From Phyllobacterium calauticae (GTDB lineage Bacteria > Pseudomonadota > Alphaproteobacteria > Rhizobiales > Rhizobiaceae), in NCBI RefSeq assembly GCF_019991125.1, contig NZ_JAGENB010000001.1, forward strand, positions 248,001 through 312,000: a stretch of DNA of 64,000 nt, read 5' to 3'. Of the stretch, positions 31,312-40,034 are shown one piece after another. The notes beneath the pieces are model-generated. The model was given only the letters and a program-made list of their open reading frames with translations. It was not told the DNA's origin and did no database searches. How positions within the stretch are numbered: position 1 is the first letter of the stretch; each line of letters starts with the position of its first letter. A program made the position numbers and the translations under genes.

Positions 31312-33267
31312 TCAATGGGCGTGCGCGGCCTGCGCCGTGACGATGGCGTCGGCCTCCTTGCCGTAAAGCTCCTCGAAATGATCGAAGGCCTTGGAAAAGC
31401 TGCCGATGCCCTGCGTGGCGGAGCGCAAGGCCCGCCCCAGTTCATCCAGCGAACTGCCGGGGATCATCGCCCGGAAAACGTCCCAGCCCTTGGTGTTGTC
31501 GTCCCGGTCAAAACCCAGAACCTGTCCCTTGAAGGCGGATACAATGGGCACGAGATTGCCTGAGTAGACCGATGGTATGTGAATTTCGATGCGGAAGACC
31601 GGCTGCATGAGCACGGCCGAGGCTTCCGACAACGCCTGCCGGACACCCATTTTTGCCGCCGCGCGGAAGGCAAATTCCGAACTGTCGACCGAATGGTGCT
31701 GGCCATCGGTCAGCATCACGCCGACATCGATGACGGGAAGACCCAAGGGTCCCCGCTCCATCGCTTCGCGCGAGCCCGCTTCCACCGCGGGGATGTAGTT
31801 GCGCGGCACCGCCCCGCCCTTGACCGTTTCGCCAAAGGAAAAGCCCTCGCCGCGCCCGTTGGGATGCACGCTCAGTTTCACGTCGGCAAACTGGCCGGCA
31901 CCACCGGTCTGCTTGCGATGGCGGTAGTGAACATCGGCGGGTTTGGAGATCGTCTCCCGGTAGACCGGACTTGGCATGCGGTCGGTGACATTGACGTGGA
32001 AGACCTCCGCCAGGGTTTTGCACAGGTCGCGCAGATGCACCGGCCCCTGCACGCTGACAAGCTGGGCACCGGTGCCCTCTTCCTGCGCCACCTTGAGCCC
32101 GCGGTCCGTTTCCACCAGTTTCGCCAAAGTTTCGGAGAGCTTTGTTTCGTCCCGCTCGCTTTCGGGAACGAGAATACGCTCCAGCATGGGTGTGGGCGGT
32201 GTCGTCCATTCCGGCGCCGCTATGGCCGCATCCACTGTCAGCAGGGACGGCACCGGCAGATGATCCGACTTGACGGTGCTGAACACATCGCCCGGCGCTG
32301 CGGTTCCCGACGCCGTGGGGCGCCCGGTTCCAGGGTCCTGCACAGGGCCAAGACGCCCGCCGCCCAGAAGCGCCCCCTGCTTGAGACCCTCCTTCAGTGC
32401 GCGCACCAGCACGGTCTTGCCGATGTTCTGGCGGTGATAGGCATGAAAACTGACGGCTGCCAGTGCGTTTTCCGGCGTGCTGTTGGCCGCGGCAAGGCGC
32501 TTGCGCAGGGCATCGACCGGCGGCGCTTCATGGCGCAGGGCTTTCATCAGGCGCAGCATGCCGTTGCTGTGGCTGGCCGCGCCAAGCAGGACCGGAATGA
32601 TCTTGTTCTCCCGCAACACGCGCGACGAGATGGCAAAGACGGCGTCACTGGGCGGCTCGCGGTCTTCGATCAGCTCTTCCAGCAGCCAGTCGTCGAATTC
32701 TGAGAGATGTTCGAGCAGCTCGGCGCGCGCCTCGTGTTCCCGTTCAAGCTCGCTTTCCGGTATGGCGATCAGGGCGGATGTCTGGCCTTCGCGATAACGC
32801 CAGGCCCGTTCCGAGATCAGGTCACAGGTGCCGACGATCTTGTCGCCTTCGCGGATCGGAATCTGCCGCAGGACAAGGGAATGGCTGCAATAGCCCTGCA
32901 GCGAGGCAATGACATCGCGTATCCGCCCTCGCGGTTCATCGATGCGGTTGACGAAGACGATGCAGGGCGTTCCCGACGCTTCTATGGCCCTGAGGTAGGG
33001 GGCGGCGAGCACCGCCTCTTCCGGCACGGGCGAGACGCAAAGGATACAGGCATCGCTGGCAATCAAAGCATCCTGCGCGTGGGCCAGGGCTTCATTGCCG
33101 CCCGGCGTGTCCAGCGCGCACCATGCCTCGTTTCCGAAAGTGAATTCCGTCAGATTAAGCCCATAGGGCGAGACCGACTTCTTTGGCGCGCCCTCCAGCG
33201 CGCCGAGTTTTTCCACGAGCGTGGATTTTCCGGTCTGCGAGGGCCCAAGTACCGTAAAGCAGCGCAT
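31312..33267 (-). CDS. elongation factor G-like protein (EF-G paralogue)
   Basis: The 651-residue translational GTPase is shorter than canonical EF-G (about 700). The G1 motif is LGPSQTGKSTL, G3 is DTPGG and G4 is NRID instead of NKxD. Domains II-V follow, with QTGGAGQFADVKLSV, SGNLVPIVSAFKGQVLG and a divergent C-terminus. Such EF-G-like paralogues (FusA2 type) occur in many alphaproteobacteria beside the true fusA. Their role, perhaps in ribosome rescue or recycling, is not settled. It converges on the ABC-F gene. Confidence 0.88.
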   Translation of the reverse strand: MRCFTVLGPSQTGKSTLVEKLGALEGAPKKSVSPYGLNLTEFTFGNEAWCALDTPGGNEALAHAQDALIASDACILCVSPVPEEAVLAAPYLRAIEASGTPCIVFVNRIDEPRGRIRDVIASLQGYCSHSLVLRQIPIREGDKIVGTCDLISERAWRYREGQTSALIAIPESELEREHEARAELLEHLSEFDDWLLEELIEDREPPSDAVFAISSRVLRENKIIPVLLGAASHSNGMLRLMKALRHEAPPVDALRKRLAAANSTPENALAAVSFHAYHRQNIGKTVLVRALKEGLKQGALLGGGRLGPVQDPGTGRPTASGTAAPGDVFSTVKSDHLPVPSLLTVDAAIAAPEWTTPPTPMLERILVPESERDETKLSETLAKLVETDRGLKVAQEEGTGAQLVSVQGPVHLRDLCKTLAEVFHVNVTDRMPSPVYRETISKPADVHYRHRKQTGGAGQFADVKLSVHPNGRGEGFSFGETVKGGAVPRNYIPAVEAGSREAMERGPLGLPVIDVGVMLTDGQHHSVDSSEFAFRAAAKMGVRQALSEASAVLMQPVFRIEIHIPSVYSGNLVPIVSAFKGQVLGFDRDDNTKGWDVFRAMIPGSSLDELGRALRSATQGIGSFSKAFDHFEELYGKEADAIVTAQAAHAH

Positions 33268-33380
33268 TCGCGTCCTCCCCTGCTACGATCATAGTCTCGC
33301 CTGACAGGATGCCTCAACACGGCCAAAAGCGCCAGAGTGCGGTTGTTTTTCTTGGTTTGGCAGCGCTTTTCCAGCCATGC

Positions 33381-33414
33381 AAACGAAAACAGGCCGGACT
33401 TTCGTCCGACCTGT
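33381..33414 (-). terminator. intrinsic terminator of the cold-shock gene
   Basis: On the minus strand an 11-bp stem with one mismatch (ACAGGTCGGAC with GTCCGGCCTGT, loop GAAA) is followed by TTTCGTTT. It lies about 55 bp after the stop at 33470. Confidence 0.8.
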
Positions 33415-33469
33415 CTCATTCCGGTCTGTCATCGCGGACCGCCATGACGGCGGTCCCGCTGGCGACGCT

Positions 33470-33679
33470 TTAAGCGGCGCTCAGCTGATCCGCTGACATT
33501 TTGCCCGACTTCTTGTCGCGCACCAGTTCGTAATTGATTTTCTGGCCGTCGTTGAGATCACGCAGACCTGCGCGTTCAACTGCAGAGATGTGTACGAATA
33601 CATCTGCACCGCCATCTTCAGGCTGAATGAAGCCGAAGCCCTTTGTAGAATTAAACCATTTAACTGTGCCTGTGGCCAT
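33470..33679 (-). CDS. cspA: cold-shock protein (CspA family)
   Basis: The 69-residue OB-fold RNA chaperone has both RNA-binding motifs: [21 protein letters not shown] (RNP1 KGFGFI) and DVFVHISAV (RNP2 VFVHI). It melts RNA structure in the cold or in stationary phase. The ATG at 33679 follows GGAGG. The upstream region 33680-33910 is AT-rich and long enough for the structured 5' leader typical of csp genes, and also holds the promoter of the divergent flavoprotein gene. Several csp paralogues are usual in this group. Confidence 0.95.
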   Translation of the reverse strand: MATGTVKWFNSTKGFGFIQPEDGGADVFVHISAVERAGLRDLNDGQKINYELVRDKKSGKMSADQLSAA

Positions 33680-33910
33680 AATGAACCTCCGTAGGGCAGA
33701 TGTATCGAGTGTCGCGCATAGCGCACGACGCACCCTTGTAGCGATTTTTTATAGAAGCCGTAAAGCCCATATGCGTGAAAGTGTTAACGTGTCTTGCAAC
33801 TGTTTTACTACAATGGCGCGCCGCGGCCAGTTTCCCCGGCCGGATGGCCTTGCACTTGCGGCGCGTCCGCGCCATGAGTGGGCGCAGTGTTTCGGGCGTC
33901 GGACAGACAT

Positions 33911-35119
33911 ATGCAGGGTAAGAAAATAGCGATTATCGGCGGCGGCCCCGCCGGGCTCATGGCGGCGGAAATGCTGTCCGGCACCGGGCACGCCGTGACC
34001 GTCTACGACGCCATGCCGACCGTCAGCCGCAAATTCCTGCTGGCGGGAAAATCCGGCCTCAACATCACCCATTCGGAAGATTATGACCGCTTCGTCACCC
34101 GTTACGGCGCCGCATCGGCGCGGTTGCGCCCGGCACTGGACGGGTTCACACCGGCCGATGTGCAGCGCTGGGCGGCAGATCTTGGCACGGAAACATTCAC
34201 CGGATCATCCGGCCGGGTATTCCCGACGGCGATGAAAGCCTCGCCGCTGCTGCGGGCCTGGCTGCGGCGGCTCGAGGCGCGCGGCGTCCGTATTCTGACC
34301 CGGCATCGCTGGACGGGCTTTGCCGAGAACGGCTTCGCCTTCGACACGCCCGAAGGCCCAAAAACCATCGATTGCGATGCCGCCCTGCTGGCACTCGGCG
34401 GTGCAAGCTGGCCCCGCCTCGGTTCCGATGGCGGATGGACGGCCTGGCTGAGCGGGAAAGGTGTTGAGATCACCGCGTTTCGCCCGGCCAATTGCGGTTT
34501 TGACGTCGCATGGGACGATGGGTTCACGCAGCGGTTTGCCGGCCAGCCGGTAAAATCCGTCACGGCGACGTCGGATGCCGGTACATTTCCCGGCGAGTTC
34601 GTCATCACCCGGAACGGGATCGAAGGCAGTCTGGTCTATACCCATGCGGCCAGTCTGCGCGACCGGCTTCAAAGCGAAGGCAGGGCCGCCCTTATGCTCG
34701 ACCTTGCGCCGGGCCGGAGCGTGGAAAGGCTGGCAAGGGACCTGGCACGGCAGGACAGCAAGGCCAGTTTCGCCAATCGCCTGCGCAAGGGCGCCGGCAT
34801 CGACGGCGTGAAGATCGCCCTGCTGCGCGCATTCGCACCTCCCGCGGCTCTCGCCGATCCGGAAAAGCTGGCGCGGCAGATCAAGGCCACGCCGCTGGCG
34901 GTCTTGCGCCCGCGCCCCATCGCCGAAGCCATTTCCTCGGCGGGCGGCATTCGTCTGGACGCCATCGATGAGGGATACATGCTCAAGGCGCTGCCGGGCG
35001 TTTTCGCCGCCGGGGAGATGCTGGACTGGGAGGCACCGACCGGCGGTTACCTCCTGACCGCCTGCTTTGCCACCGGCCGCGCCGCAGCACGGGGCATGGA
35101 AGCCTGGTTGAGCCGGTAG
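33911..35119 (+). CDS. flavoprotein, HI0933/BaiN-like (TIGR03862 type)
   Basis: The 402-residue NAD(P)/FAD-dependent oxidoreductase has the N-terminal Rossmann motif IAIIGGGPAGLMAAEML, the family-typical RKFLLAGKSGLNITHSE and SSGRVFPTAMKASPLLRAWL, and a C-terminal FAD motif PGVFAAGEMLDWEAPTGGYLLTACFATGRAA. The family is conserved but its reaction is not established. The ATG at 33911 (MQGKK) is used. Its 3' end overlaps the convergent MFS gene by 73 bp. Confidence 0.9.
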   Translation: MQGKKIAIIGGGPAGLMAAEMLSGTGHAVTVYDAMPTVSRKFLLAGKSGLNITHSEDYDRFVTRYGAASARLRPALDGFTPADVQRWAADLGTETFTGSSGRVFPTAMKASPLLRAWLRRLEARGVRILTRHRWTGFAENGFAFDTPEGPKTIDCDAALLALGGASWPRLGSDGGWTAWLSGKGVEITAFRPANCGFDVAWDDGFTQRFAGQPVKSVTATSDAGTFPGEFVITRNGIEGSLVYTHAASLRDRLQSEGRAALMLDLAPGRSVERLARDLARQDSKASFANRLRKGAGIDGVKIALLRAFAPPAALADPEKLARQIKATPLAVLRPRPIAEAISSAGGIRLDAIDEGYMLKALPGVFAAGEMLDWEAPTGGYLLTACFATGRAAARGMEAWLSR

Positions 35120-36264
35120 GCAATCTGGCCCGTCCACATGGCAAGCGCCAGCTCTGCCAGGCCACACGCCAGGATCAACAGCAAAAGCCCGTTCTTGCCC
35201 GCATGAACCAGCATCCAGCCGCCGACCGACGGAAAGCCGAATACCCCGACAAAATAGGACAGGACGAACCATGTCAGTGCGGCAGGGCGATGGTCGGCGG
35301 GCGAGTCGTTGACCGCCTGCGTCTGGATGATCGAGTAGACGAGCCCATAGCCGATCCCGAGCAGCAGCGCGGCCAGCACGTGAAACATGGCACCCGCCGG
35401 AACGGCAAACATGGCAATGATGCCAAGAACCATGATGAACAGGAGGACTTGCGCACTGATTTCCTTGGGTGCCCGGTTGACGAGTGGTGCCAGCAGCCAG
35501 CGCGACAGGACAACCGTAACCGCATAAATGGCAAAGAACGTGGTTGCCCGTGCCGCGGTACCGGCGACCAGCGCGGTCTGGAATGTCAGGATGCCGGAGA
35601 AGACGCAGGCGCCAAGGGCAACCATGACAATGGGATAGATCGCCGCCGTGCGGCTGATGGCAGGAAAATCGCGCAGCCACCGGCGTGAACCGCTGGCCGG
35701 GTGCAATGCCACAGCCACCCGCTGGAAGGCCGCAAGCAGGACCGCGGCAGCAAGGGCAATGCCGCCGACAATCAGGAACGTCGTGACTGTCGCAAAATGC
35801 AGCGTGCGAATGGCAAAATCCGCCAGAATCGGACTGCCGCCGATGCCGGCCATCTGGAACGCGCCGAACCGGGTGAACCAGAGTGCGCGATCCGCATCAT
35901 CCGTTCTTTCAATGACCGCCATGGGCGCCGCGAGATAGAAAGTGCCCCAGCCCAGGCCGATGAGAAACCCGCCAACCGCGATCAGCGGCGTGATGGACGT
36001 CAGCATCGCAAGGAGAACAAAACCCGCCGCGACGCTCAAGGCGCCGCAGGCCGCCAGATTTGCCGCACCGGCCCGGCCGGAAAACCAGCCGACAAGCGGC
36101 ACGCCGACGAAGGTACCGGCCATGGCCGCCGCCAGCGCCAGGCCCGTATCGACTTCATTGCCGCCGAGCGTGTGGAAATAATCGTTGAGCAGGAAGGTGG
36201 CGCCATAACCGGCGGAGGTCAGCAAGGTGCCGAGGAACAGAAAAATCGCAGTGGTGAAGCGCAT
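35047..36264 (-). CDS. MFS transporter
   Basis: This inner-membrane protein of 405 residues has about 12 transmembrane segments. It begins FTTAIFLFLGTLLTSAGYGATFLLNDYFHTLGG and carries a motif A-like VPLVGWFSGRAG loop. It is a proton-coupled permease of unknown substrate, with an efflux-type profile. The start may be ATG 36264 or GTG 36279; neither has a strong RBS. It is divergent from a MocR regulator, which is a likely controller. The 3' ends of this gene and the flavoprotein gene overlap by 73 bp. Confidence 0.87.
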   Translation of the reverse strand: MRFTTAIFLFLGTLLTSAGYGATFLLNDYFHTLGGNEVDTGLALAAAMAGTFVGVPLVGWFSGRAGAANLAACGALSVAAGFVLLAMLTSITPLIAVGGFLIGLGWGTFYLAAPMAVIERTDDADRALWFTRFGAFQMAGIGGSPILADFAIRTLHFATVTTFLIVGGIALAAAVLLAAFQRVAVALHPASGSRRWLRDFPAISRTAAIYPIVMVALGACVFSGILTFQTALVAGTAARATTFFAIYAVTVVLSRWLLAPLVNRAPKEISAQVLLFIMVLGIIAMFAVPAGAMFHVLAALLLGIGYGLVYSIIQTQAVNDSPADHRPAALTWFVLSYFVGVFGFPSVGGWMLVHAGKNGLLLLILACGLAELALAMWTGQIAYRLNQASMPRAAARPVAKQAVRR

Positions 36265-36313
36265 GGTCTTGACTCGCACGAGGAGGAATAAGTGGCTTCA
36301 TAAAATCTGCAAT

Positions 36314-36360
36314 CCTGTATAAAATACAGGTCCACTTCACGCCGCCCGCGTGGACCACTT
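36314..36360. promoter_or_regulatory. operator-like repeats between MFS and mocR genes
   Basis: CCTGTAT-AAA-ATACAGG (36314-36330) is a perfect palindrome. It adjoins GTCCAC/GTGGAC arms (36330-36355) and a direct repeat GGwCCACTT at 36329-36337 and 36352-36360, 23 bp apart. MocR proteins typically bind direct plus inverted repeats in such divergent promoters. Confidence 0.6.
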
Positions 36361-36370
36361 GGGAGAGGAA

Positions 36371-37864
36371 ATGGCCGTTCCACGCAAAATGCGCCGGCGT
36401 GAAAGTCCCGTGCATTCGTTCCAGCCGTTCATTGACAGGGACGTCGCCTCGCCCGTGGCGCGCCAACTCTACCTGTCGCTGCGCAAGGCAATTCTGACCG
36501 GCCAGATCCATCCCGCGTCGCGCCTGCCGTCGACGCGCCTTGCCGGCATGGAATGGGGGCTTTCGCGCGGCGTGGTTGCGGAGGCCTATGATATCCTCAT
36601 CACCGAGGGGTATGCGCGCGGTGTGCACGGTGCGGGCACATTCGTTGCGGCCAGCATTCCTGCCCGGCAGCAGCCGCCGAAAACACCCCAGACGGAGAAA
36701 CCGGCGGAGCGCACCATTTCCGCAGCCGCCCGCCGCGCCCTCGCCAGTGCCGGCAGCTTCGATACCAGCACGCAGGTGCCGTTCGTCACCGGCCGCGTGG
36801 TGCACGACGAACGGACGAGCGCGCTGCTGCGCAGGCTTTCGGCCCGTCATCTGAATTTCAGCCGCGACCATTACCGCCATGTGCAGGGCCAGGAGGAGCT
36901 GCGCGAAGCCATCGTGGCCTACCTCACCGCTTCGCGCAGCGTCCGTTGCGACGCCAGCCAGATCTTCATCACCTCAGGCACACAACAGGCCATCGATCTG
37001 GTGGCCCGGACCTTGGTCACGCCGGGTGACCGGATTTTGATGGAAGACCCCTGTTATCCCGGTGCCCGCCACGCATTCGCGCTGCACGGCGCCGAGCTTG
37101 TCGGCGTTGAAGTCGATGACAATGGCTTGCAGACGGCGCTGCTGCCTCCGCTATCCGGCCAGGTGCGTGCAGTCTATGTGACGCCGTCACATCAATATCC
37201 GGCAGGCGCAGCCATGTCGCTGTCGCGCCGCCTTGCGCTGCTCAATTGGGCGCGCGACAATCACAGCTGGATCATCGAGGACGATTACGACAGCGAGTTC
37301 CGCTATGATGGCAGGCCGCTGGCTTCGCTCCAGGGGCTGGATGAAAACGAACGCGTCATCTACCTCGGCACGTTCAGCAAGGCGCTTCTTCCGAGTTTCC
37401 GTGTCGGCTACGCCGTTGTGCCGCATGATCTCGTGCCGGCGTTTGCAGCCATACGTCCATTCTTGGACCGCTTCCCGCCCCCGTTCCAGCAGAGCGTTCT
37501 GGCGGATTTCCTGGCGGAGGGCTATTTTTCCAGCCATCTGCGGCGGCTGCGGGAGAGCTACCGCAAATCGCGCGACCTGCTGGTTGCACTGCTGCAGGAG
37601 CAGGTTGCCGATCACCTGACGGTCGCGGTCCCGCACCAGGGCATTCATCTTGTCGGCCGCAGCACCGGAACGTGGCAGGCAGATCGAGTAGTTGCGGCGG
37701 CCTGTGCCGCTCGAGGGGTCAAGGTGATGCCGGTTTCGCCCATGCATATCTCAGCAATGCCGCGCCAGGGTCTGCTCCTGGGTTTTTCGGCGCTGACATC
37801 CGGTGAGGCGGAACCTGCCACGGCGCGCCTGCGGGCGGCACTCGATGAAGTGGCTACCTGTTGA
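36371..37864 (+). CDS. MocR family (GntR-HTH/aminotransferase) transcriptional regulator
   Basis: The 497-residue regulator fuses an N-terminal GntR winged helix (SPVARQLYLSLRKAILTGQIHPASRLPSTRLAGMEWGLSRGVVAEAYDIL) to a C-terminal fold-type I aminotransferase domain. That domain has ITSGTQQAIDLVARTL, DDYDSEFRYDGRPLASLQ and the PLP lysine in YLGTFSKALLPSFRVGY. MocR proteins bind PLP or amino compounds and often regulate vitamin B6 or amino acid metabolism. Here the divergent neighbour is an MFS transporter. The ATG at 36371 follows GAGAGGAA. Confidence 0.92.
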   Translation: MAVPRKMRRRESPVHSFQPFIDRDVASPVARQLYLSLRKAILTGQIHPASRLPSTRLAGMEWGLSRGVVAEAYDILITEGYARGVHGAGTFVAASIPARQQPPKTPQTEKPAERTISAAARRALASAGSFDTSTQVPFVTGRVVHDERTSALLRRLSARHLNFSRDHYRHVQGQEELREAIVAYLTASRSVRCDASQIFITSGTQQAIDLVARTLVTPGDRILMEDPCYPGARHAFALHGAELVGVEVDDNGLQTALLPPLSGQVRAVYVTPSHQYPAGAAMSLSRRLALLNWARDNHSWIIEDDYDSEFRYDGRPLASLQGLDENERVIYLGTFSKALLPSFRVGYAVVPHDLVPAFAAIRPFLDRFPPPFQQSVLADFLAEGYFSSHLRRLRESYRKSRDLLVALLQEQVADHLTVAVPHQGIHLVGRSTGTWQADRVVAAACAARGVKVMPVSPMHISAMPRQGLLLGFSALTSGEAEPATARLRAALDEVATC

Positions 37865-38018
37865 CAACAAGCATCTTCATCCGCATGCGCCGGCGCAATC
37901 GCCGCATGGCGGCCTGAAAATGGGCGTGGGCCATTTCACTGCACCCCTGCGCCCGGACACATATCTTGTTCCTGTGGTTTTGCGGATCGACGTAAGTAAT
38001 CCTGGCACGCACAACCAT
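37854..38018 (-). CDS. possible small basic protein, 54 aa
   Basis: The ORF starts at ATG 38018 with GAGG at good spacing and reads MVVRARITYVDPQNHRNKIC, ending in RMRMKMLVVNR. It is strongly basic, with two cysteines and no membrane segment. Its 3' end overlaps the mocR stop by 11 bp. Just upstream are two direct repeats of CATTGT-TCATGA type (about 38027-38054). It is plausible because of its RBS and codon pattern, but no family is recognised. Confidence 0.4.
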   Translation of the reverse strand: MVVRARITYVDPQNHRNKICVRAQGCSEMAHAHFQAAMRRLRRRMRMKMLVVNR

Positions 38019-38822
38019 ACTATCCTCACATTGTCTCATGACATTGTATGAGAGATGCTGGTTATGCGCTTTTCCGGTTATTTTTAGAATAGCTCTATTG
38101 TGAGTAACGTTAACAGCGCCGGTGCAGGCAATACTGCCTCTATAGACCCAAGAGATGGGAGGAGGCTCGACAACAGCTAATTTCGAAGGACTGGCAGCCG
38201 TCGAGCCCCATGCTGGCCCCACGACAAACCAGCGCCGCCATGGTGATCCCCGGCGCGGCGCGGGTCAAATTACAAATCGGCAATGAAACCTGTCGGGTTA
38301 GATAAACAGCTTGAACGCAACCGGTATCGCAACGCCAACCATGAAGATTGCCAGAGCACAGGTGCGGCAGACGAAATCGGTCCAGATGCTGTCGTTGTCA
38401 TTGTCGCTTATCATCGGATCAGCCTTCACATCCAACATGGAATATACGCCCTCCAAGGCTTCAAGAATAAGCCTGCATGCTTAACGACCTGTAAATGTGG
38501 TGCGGCGGCTGGAGAAAACGTGCCTGCCGGCCACTGCCCGAACCGGCAGTGGCCAGATGATGGAAGACAAAACAGAGAGATTGTGAGGCTCGACACCGGC
38601 CATTGCATGTCACTACCATGGAGAGCACCGAGCCTCTGCCAACAGTCGTTCCATATGCGGCCTGGGCACTTTCGTCTTTGGGGGACCAGTTCGACAGATC
38701 GCATACTCACCATCAGCATGCTTACATTTATTGAACGGAACAGGGTGTCAATGGAATAGGTAAATGTACCCAGAAATGTCCGTGAGCCAGGTGCGCGCCG
38801 TCACCTCAAACGACGCCCGGCA
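38019..38822. other. gene-poor region
   Basis: About 800 bp with only one credible tiny ORF (38298-38438). A perfect 10-bp hairpin, GGCCACTGCC/GGCAGTGGCC, lies at 38529-38554 without a U-run. The remainder has no convincing coding signal in any frame. Codon-like structure is weak, so a decayed gene or regulatory RNA region is possible. Confidence 0.4.
38298..38438 (-). CDS. small single-span membrane protein, 46 aa
   Basis: A short ORF reads from ATG 38438 (MLDVKADPMISDNDNDSIW) through a CRTC motif into a hydrophobic helix (CALAIFMVGVAIPVAFKLFI) and stops at once. GAGGG sits 9 bp before the start. The acidic N-terminus, CxxC and C-terminal membrane segment look like a genuine small membrane protein. 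No named family is recognised. An alternative start is the internal Met at 38414. Confidence 0.6.
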   Translation of the reverse strand: MLDVKADPMISDNDNDSIWTDFVCRTCALAIFMVGVAIPVAFKLFI

Positions 38823-39587
38823 CTATGTCCGGTTGATCGATACGCCACCATCGACCAGCATGGCCGTGCCCGTGGTGAAGCTGGAGGCATCCGAGGCAAG
38901 ATAGAGCACGGAACGGGCTATTTCCGCTGGTTTTGCCAGCCGCTTGAGCGCATGCATCCCTTCGACAAAGGCACGCTTTTCCGGCGTGTCGATCCAGGCT
39001 TCCGCCATAGCCGTATCGGTACCGCCCGGCAGCAGTGCATTGACGCGAATACCCTGCGGCCCGAATTCCACCGCCAGCGTCTGCACCAACCCGATAAGCC
39101 CCGCCTTGCTGGCCGCATAGGCGGCCGTGCCGGGCATGCCGGCGGTATATCCGACAAAGGTCGATGTGAAGATCAGCGACCCGCCGCCCCGCCTCTGCAT
39201 GGCGGGCAACTGATATTTTGCCGCCAGGAAAGCCGATGTCAGATTGATGTCGATGGTCTCCTGCCAGCCGCCAAGTGAAACATCCGGCGTCGGGCCCATT
39301 TCGCCATTGGTCGCGGCATTGTTGAAGGCGATGTCCAATCCGCCGAATTTTTCTTCGGCCAGCTCCACCAGCACCCTGGCATAGGCGGCATCGCCGACAC
39401 TGCCCGCGAGCGCCACGGCCTCACCGCCCTCGCCGGCAATCTCCGCCACCAGTTTGTCCAGTTCATTCCCGCGCCGTGCGGCAACGACCACACGGGCGCC
39501 TTCCCGCGCCAACAGCTTGGCCGTTTCGTAGCCGATGCCGGAGCTGGCACCGGTGACAATGGCGGTTTTTCCATTCAAACTATGCAT
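38823..39587 (-). CDS. SDR family oxidoreductase
   Basis: The 254-residue short-chain dehydrogenase/reductase has the cofactor motif TAIVTGASSGIGYETA, the NNAAT motif, a Ser in FTSTFVGY, and the catalytic YAASK at about residue 157. The C-terminal GTAMLVDGGVSINRT is typical of classical SDRs. The absence of an acidic residue in favour of VVVAARR after beta-2 suggests NADP(H). The substrate is unknown. The ATG at 39587 is used. It has no operon partner. Confidence 0.92.
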   Translation of the reverse strand: MHSLNGKTAIVTGASSGIGYETAKLLAREGARVVVAARRGNELDKLVAEIAGEGGEAVALAGSVGDAAYARVLVELAEEKFGGLDIAFNNAATNGEMGPTPDVSLGGWQETIDINLTSAFLAAKYQLPAMQRRGGGSLIFTSTFVGYTAGMPGTAAYAASKAGLIGLVQTLAVEFGPQGIRVNALLPGGTDTAMAEAWIDTPEKRAFVEGMHALKRLAKPAEIARSVLYLASDASSFTTGTAMLVDGGVSINRT

Positions 39588-39814
39588 ATCATCGCCTCTT
39601 GGATCTCAACAAAGCCGGCATGACGACCACACCAGCGCGGCCATCAATGGCTTTCGCGCCCGCACCGCGCCACCCGAAACCTGCAGGCTCCGCCCCCTCG
39701 CCTTGACGGCTCATGACTTCACTCCCATAATTGTGCCATGCAACCAGACACTCCCCGGCTTCGACTGCGCCAATGGCGTGCGAAAGATCGTGCGCCGAAG
39801 GCCGGAGAATCCCC

Positions 39815-39994
39815 ATGAGCAACGAACAGACCTGCCATGTCGCCGTCAGCCAGAAGAATGATACAAGCTGGTATTATGTTCTGGTGATCGATGGTGACGC
39901 CGGCCCGCAGATCGGCCCCTACAGAACCGAGCAGGAAGCCCGCAGCGCCGGCGAAAAGGAACTTGCCGATCTCGATCTCGGCGCGGAAGAATGA
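39815..39994 (+). CDS. small conserved hypothetical protein, 59 aa
   Basis: The short acidic, soluble protein starts MSNEQTCHVAVSQKNDTSWY and ends with a charged helix (KELADLDLGAEE). The segment YVLVIDGDAGPQIGPYRTEQEARSAGEKE suggests a small alpha/beta fold. GGAGA precedes the ATG at 39815. It is followed 40 bp later by a methyltransferase gene and may be co-transcribed with it. No known function. Confidence 0.7.
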   Translation: MSNEQTCHVAVSQKNDTSWYYVLVIDGDAGPQIGPYRTEQEARSAGEKELADLDLGAEE

Positions 39995-40034
39995 TCGCGG
40001 AGCAGTGACGCGCCCGCCAACAGCAAGGATTCCC

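Noticed and set aside
38283-38759. 158-residue plus-strand ORF in the gene-poor region
   Set aside because: No RBS, no recognisable domain, and its first part is antisense to the better-supported 46-residue membrane protein.
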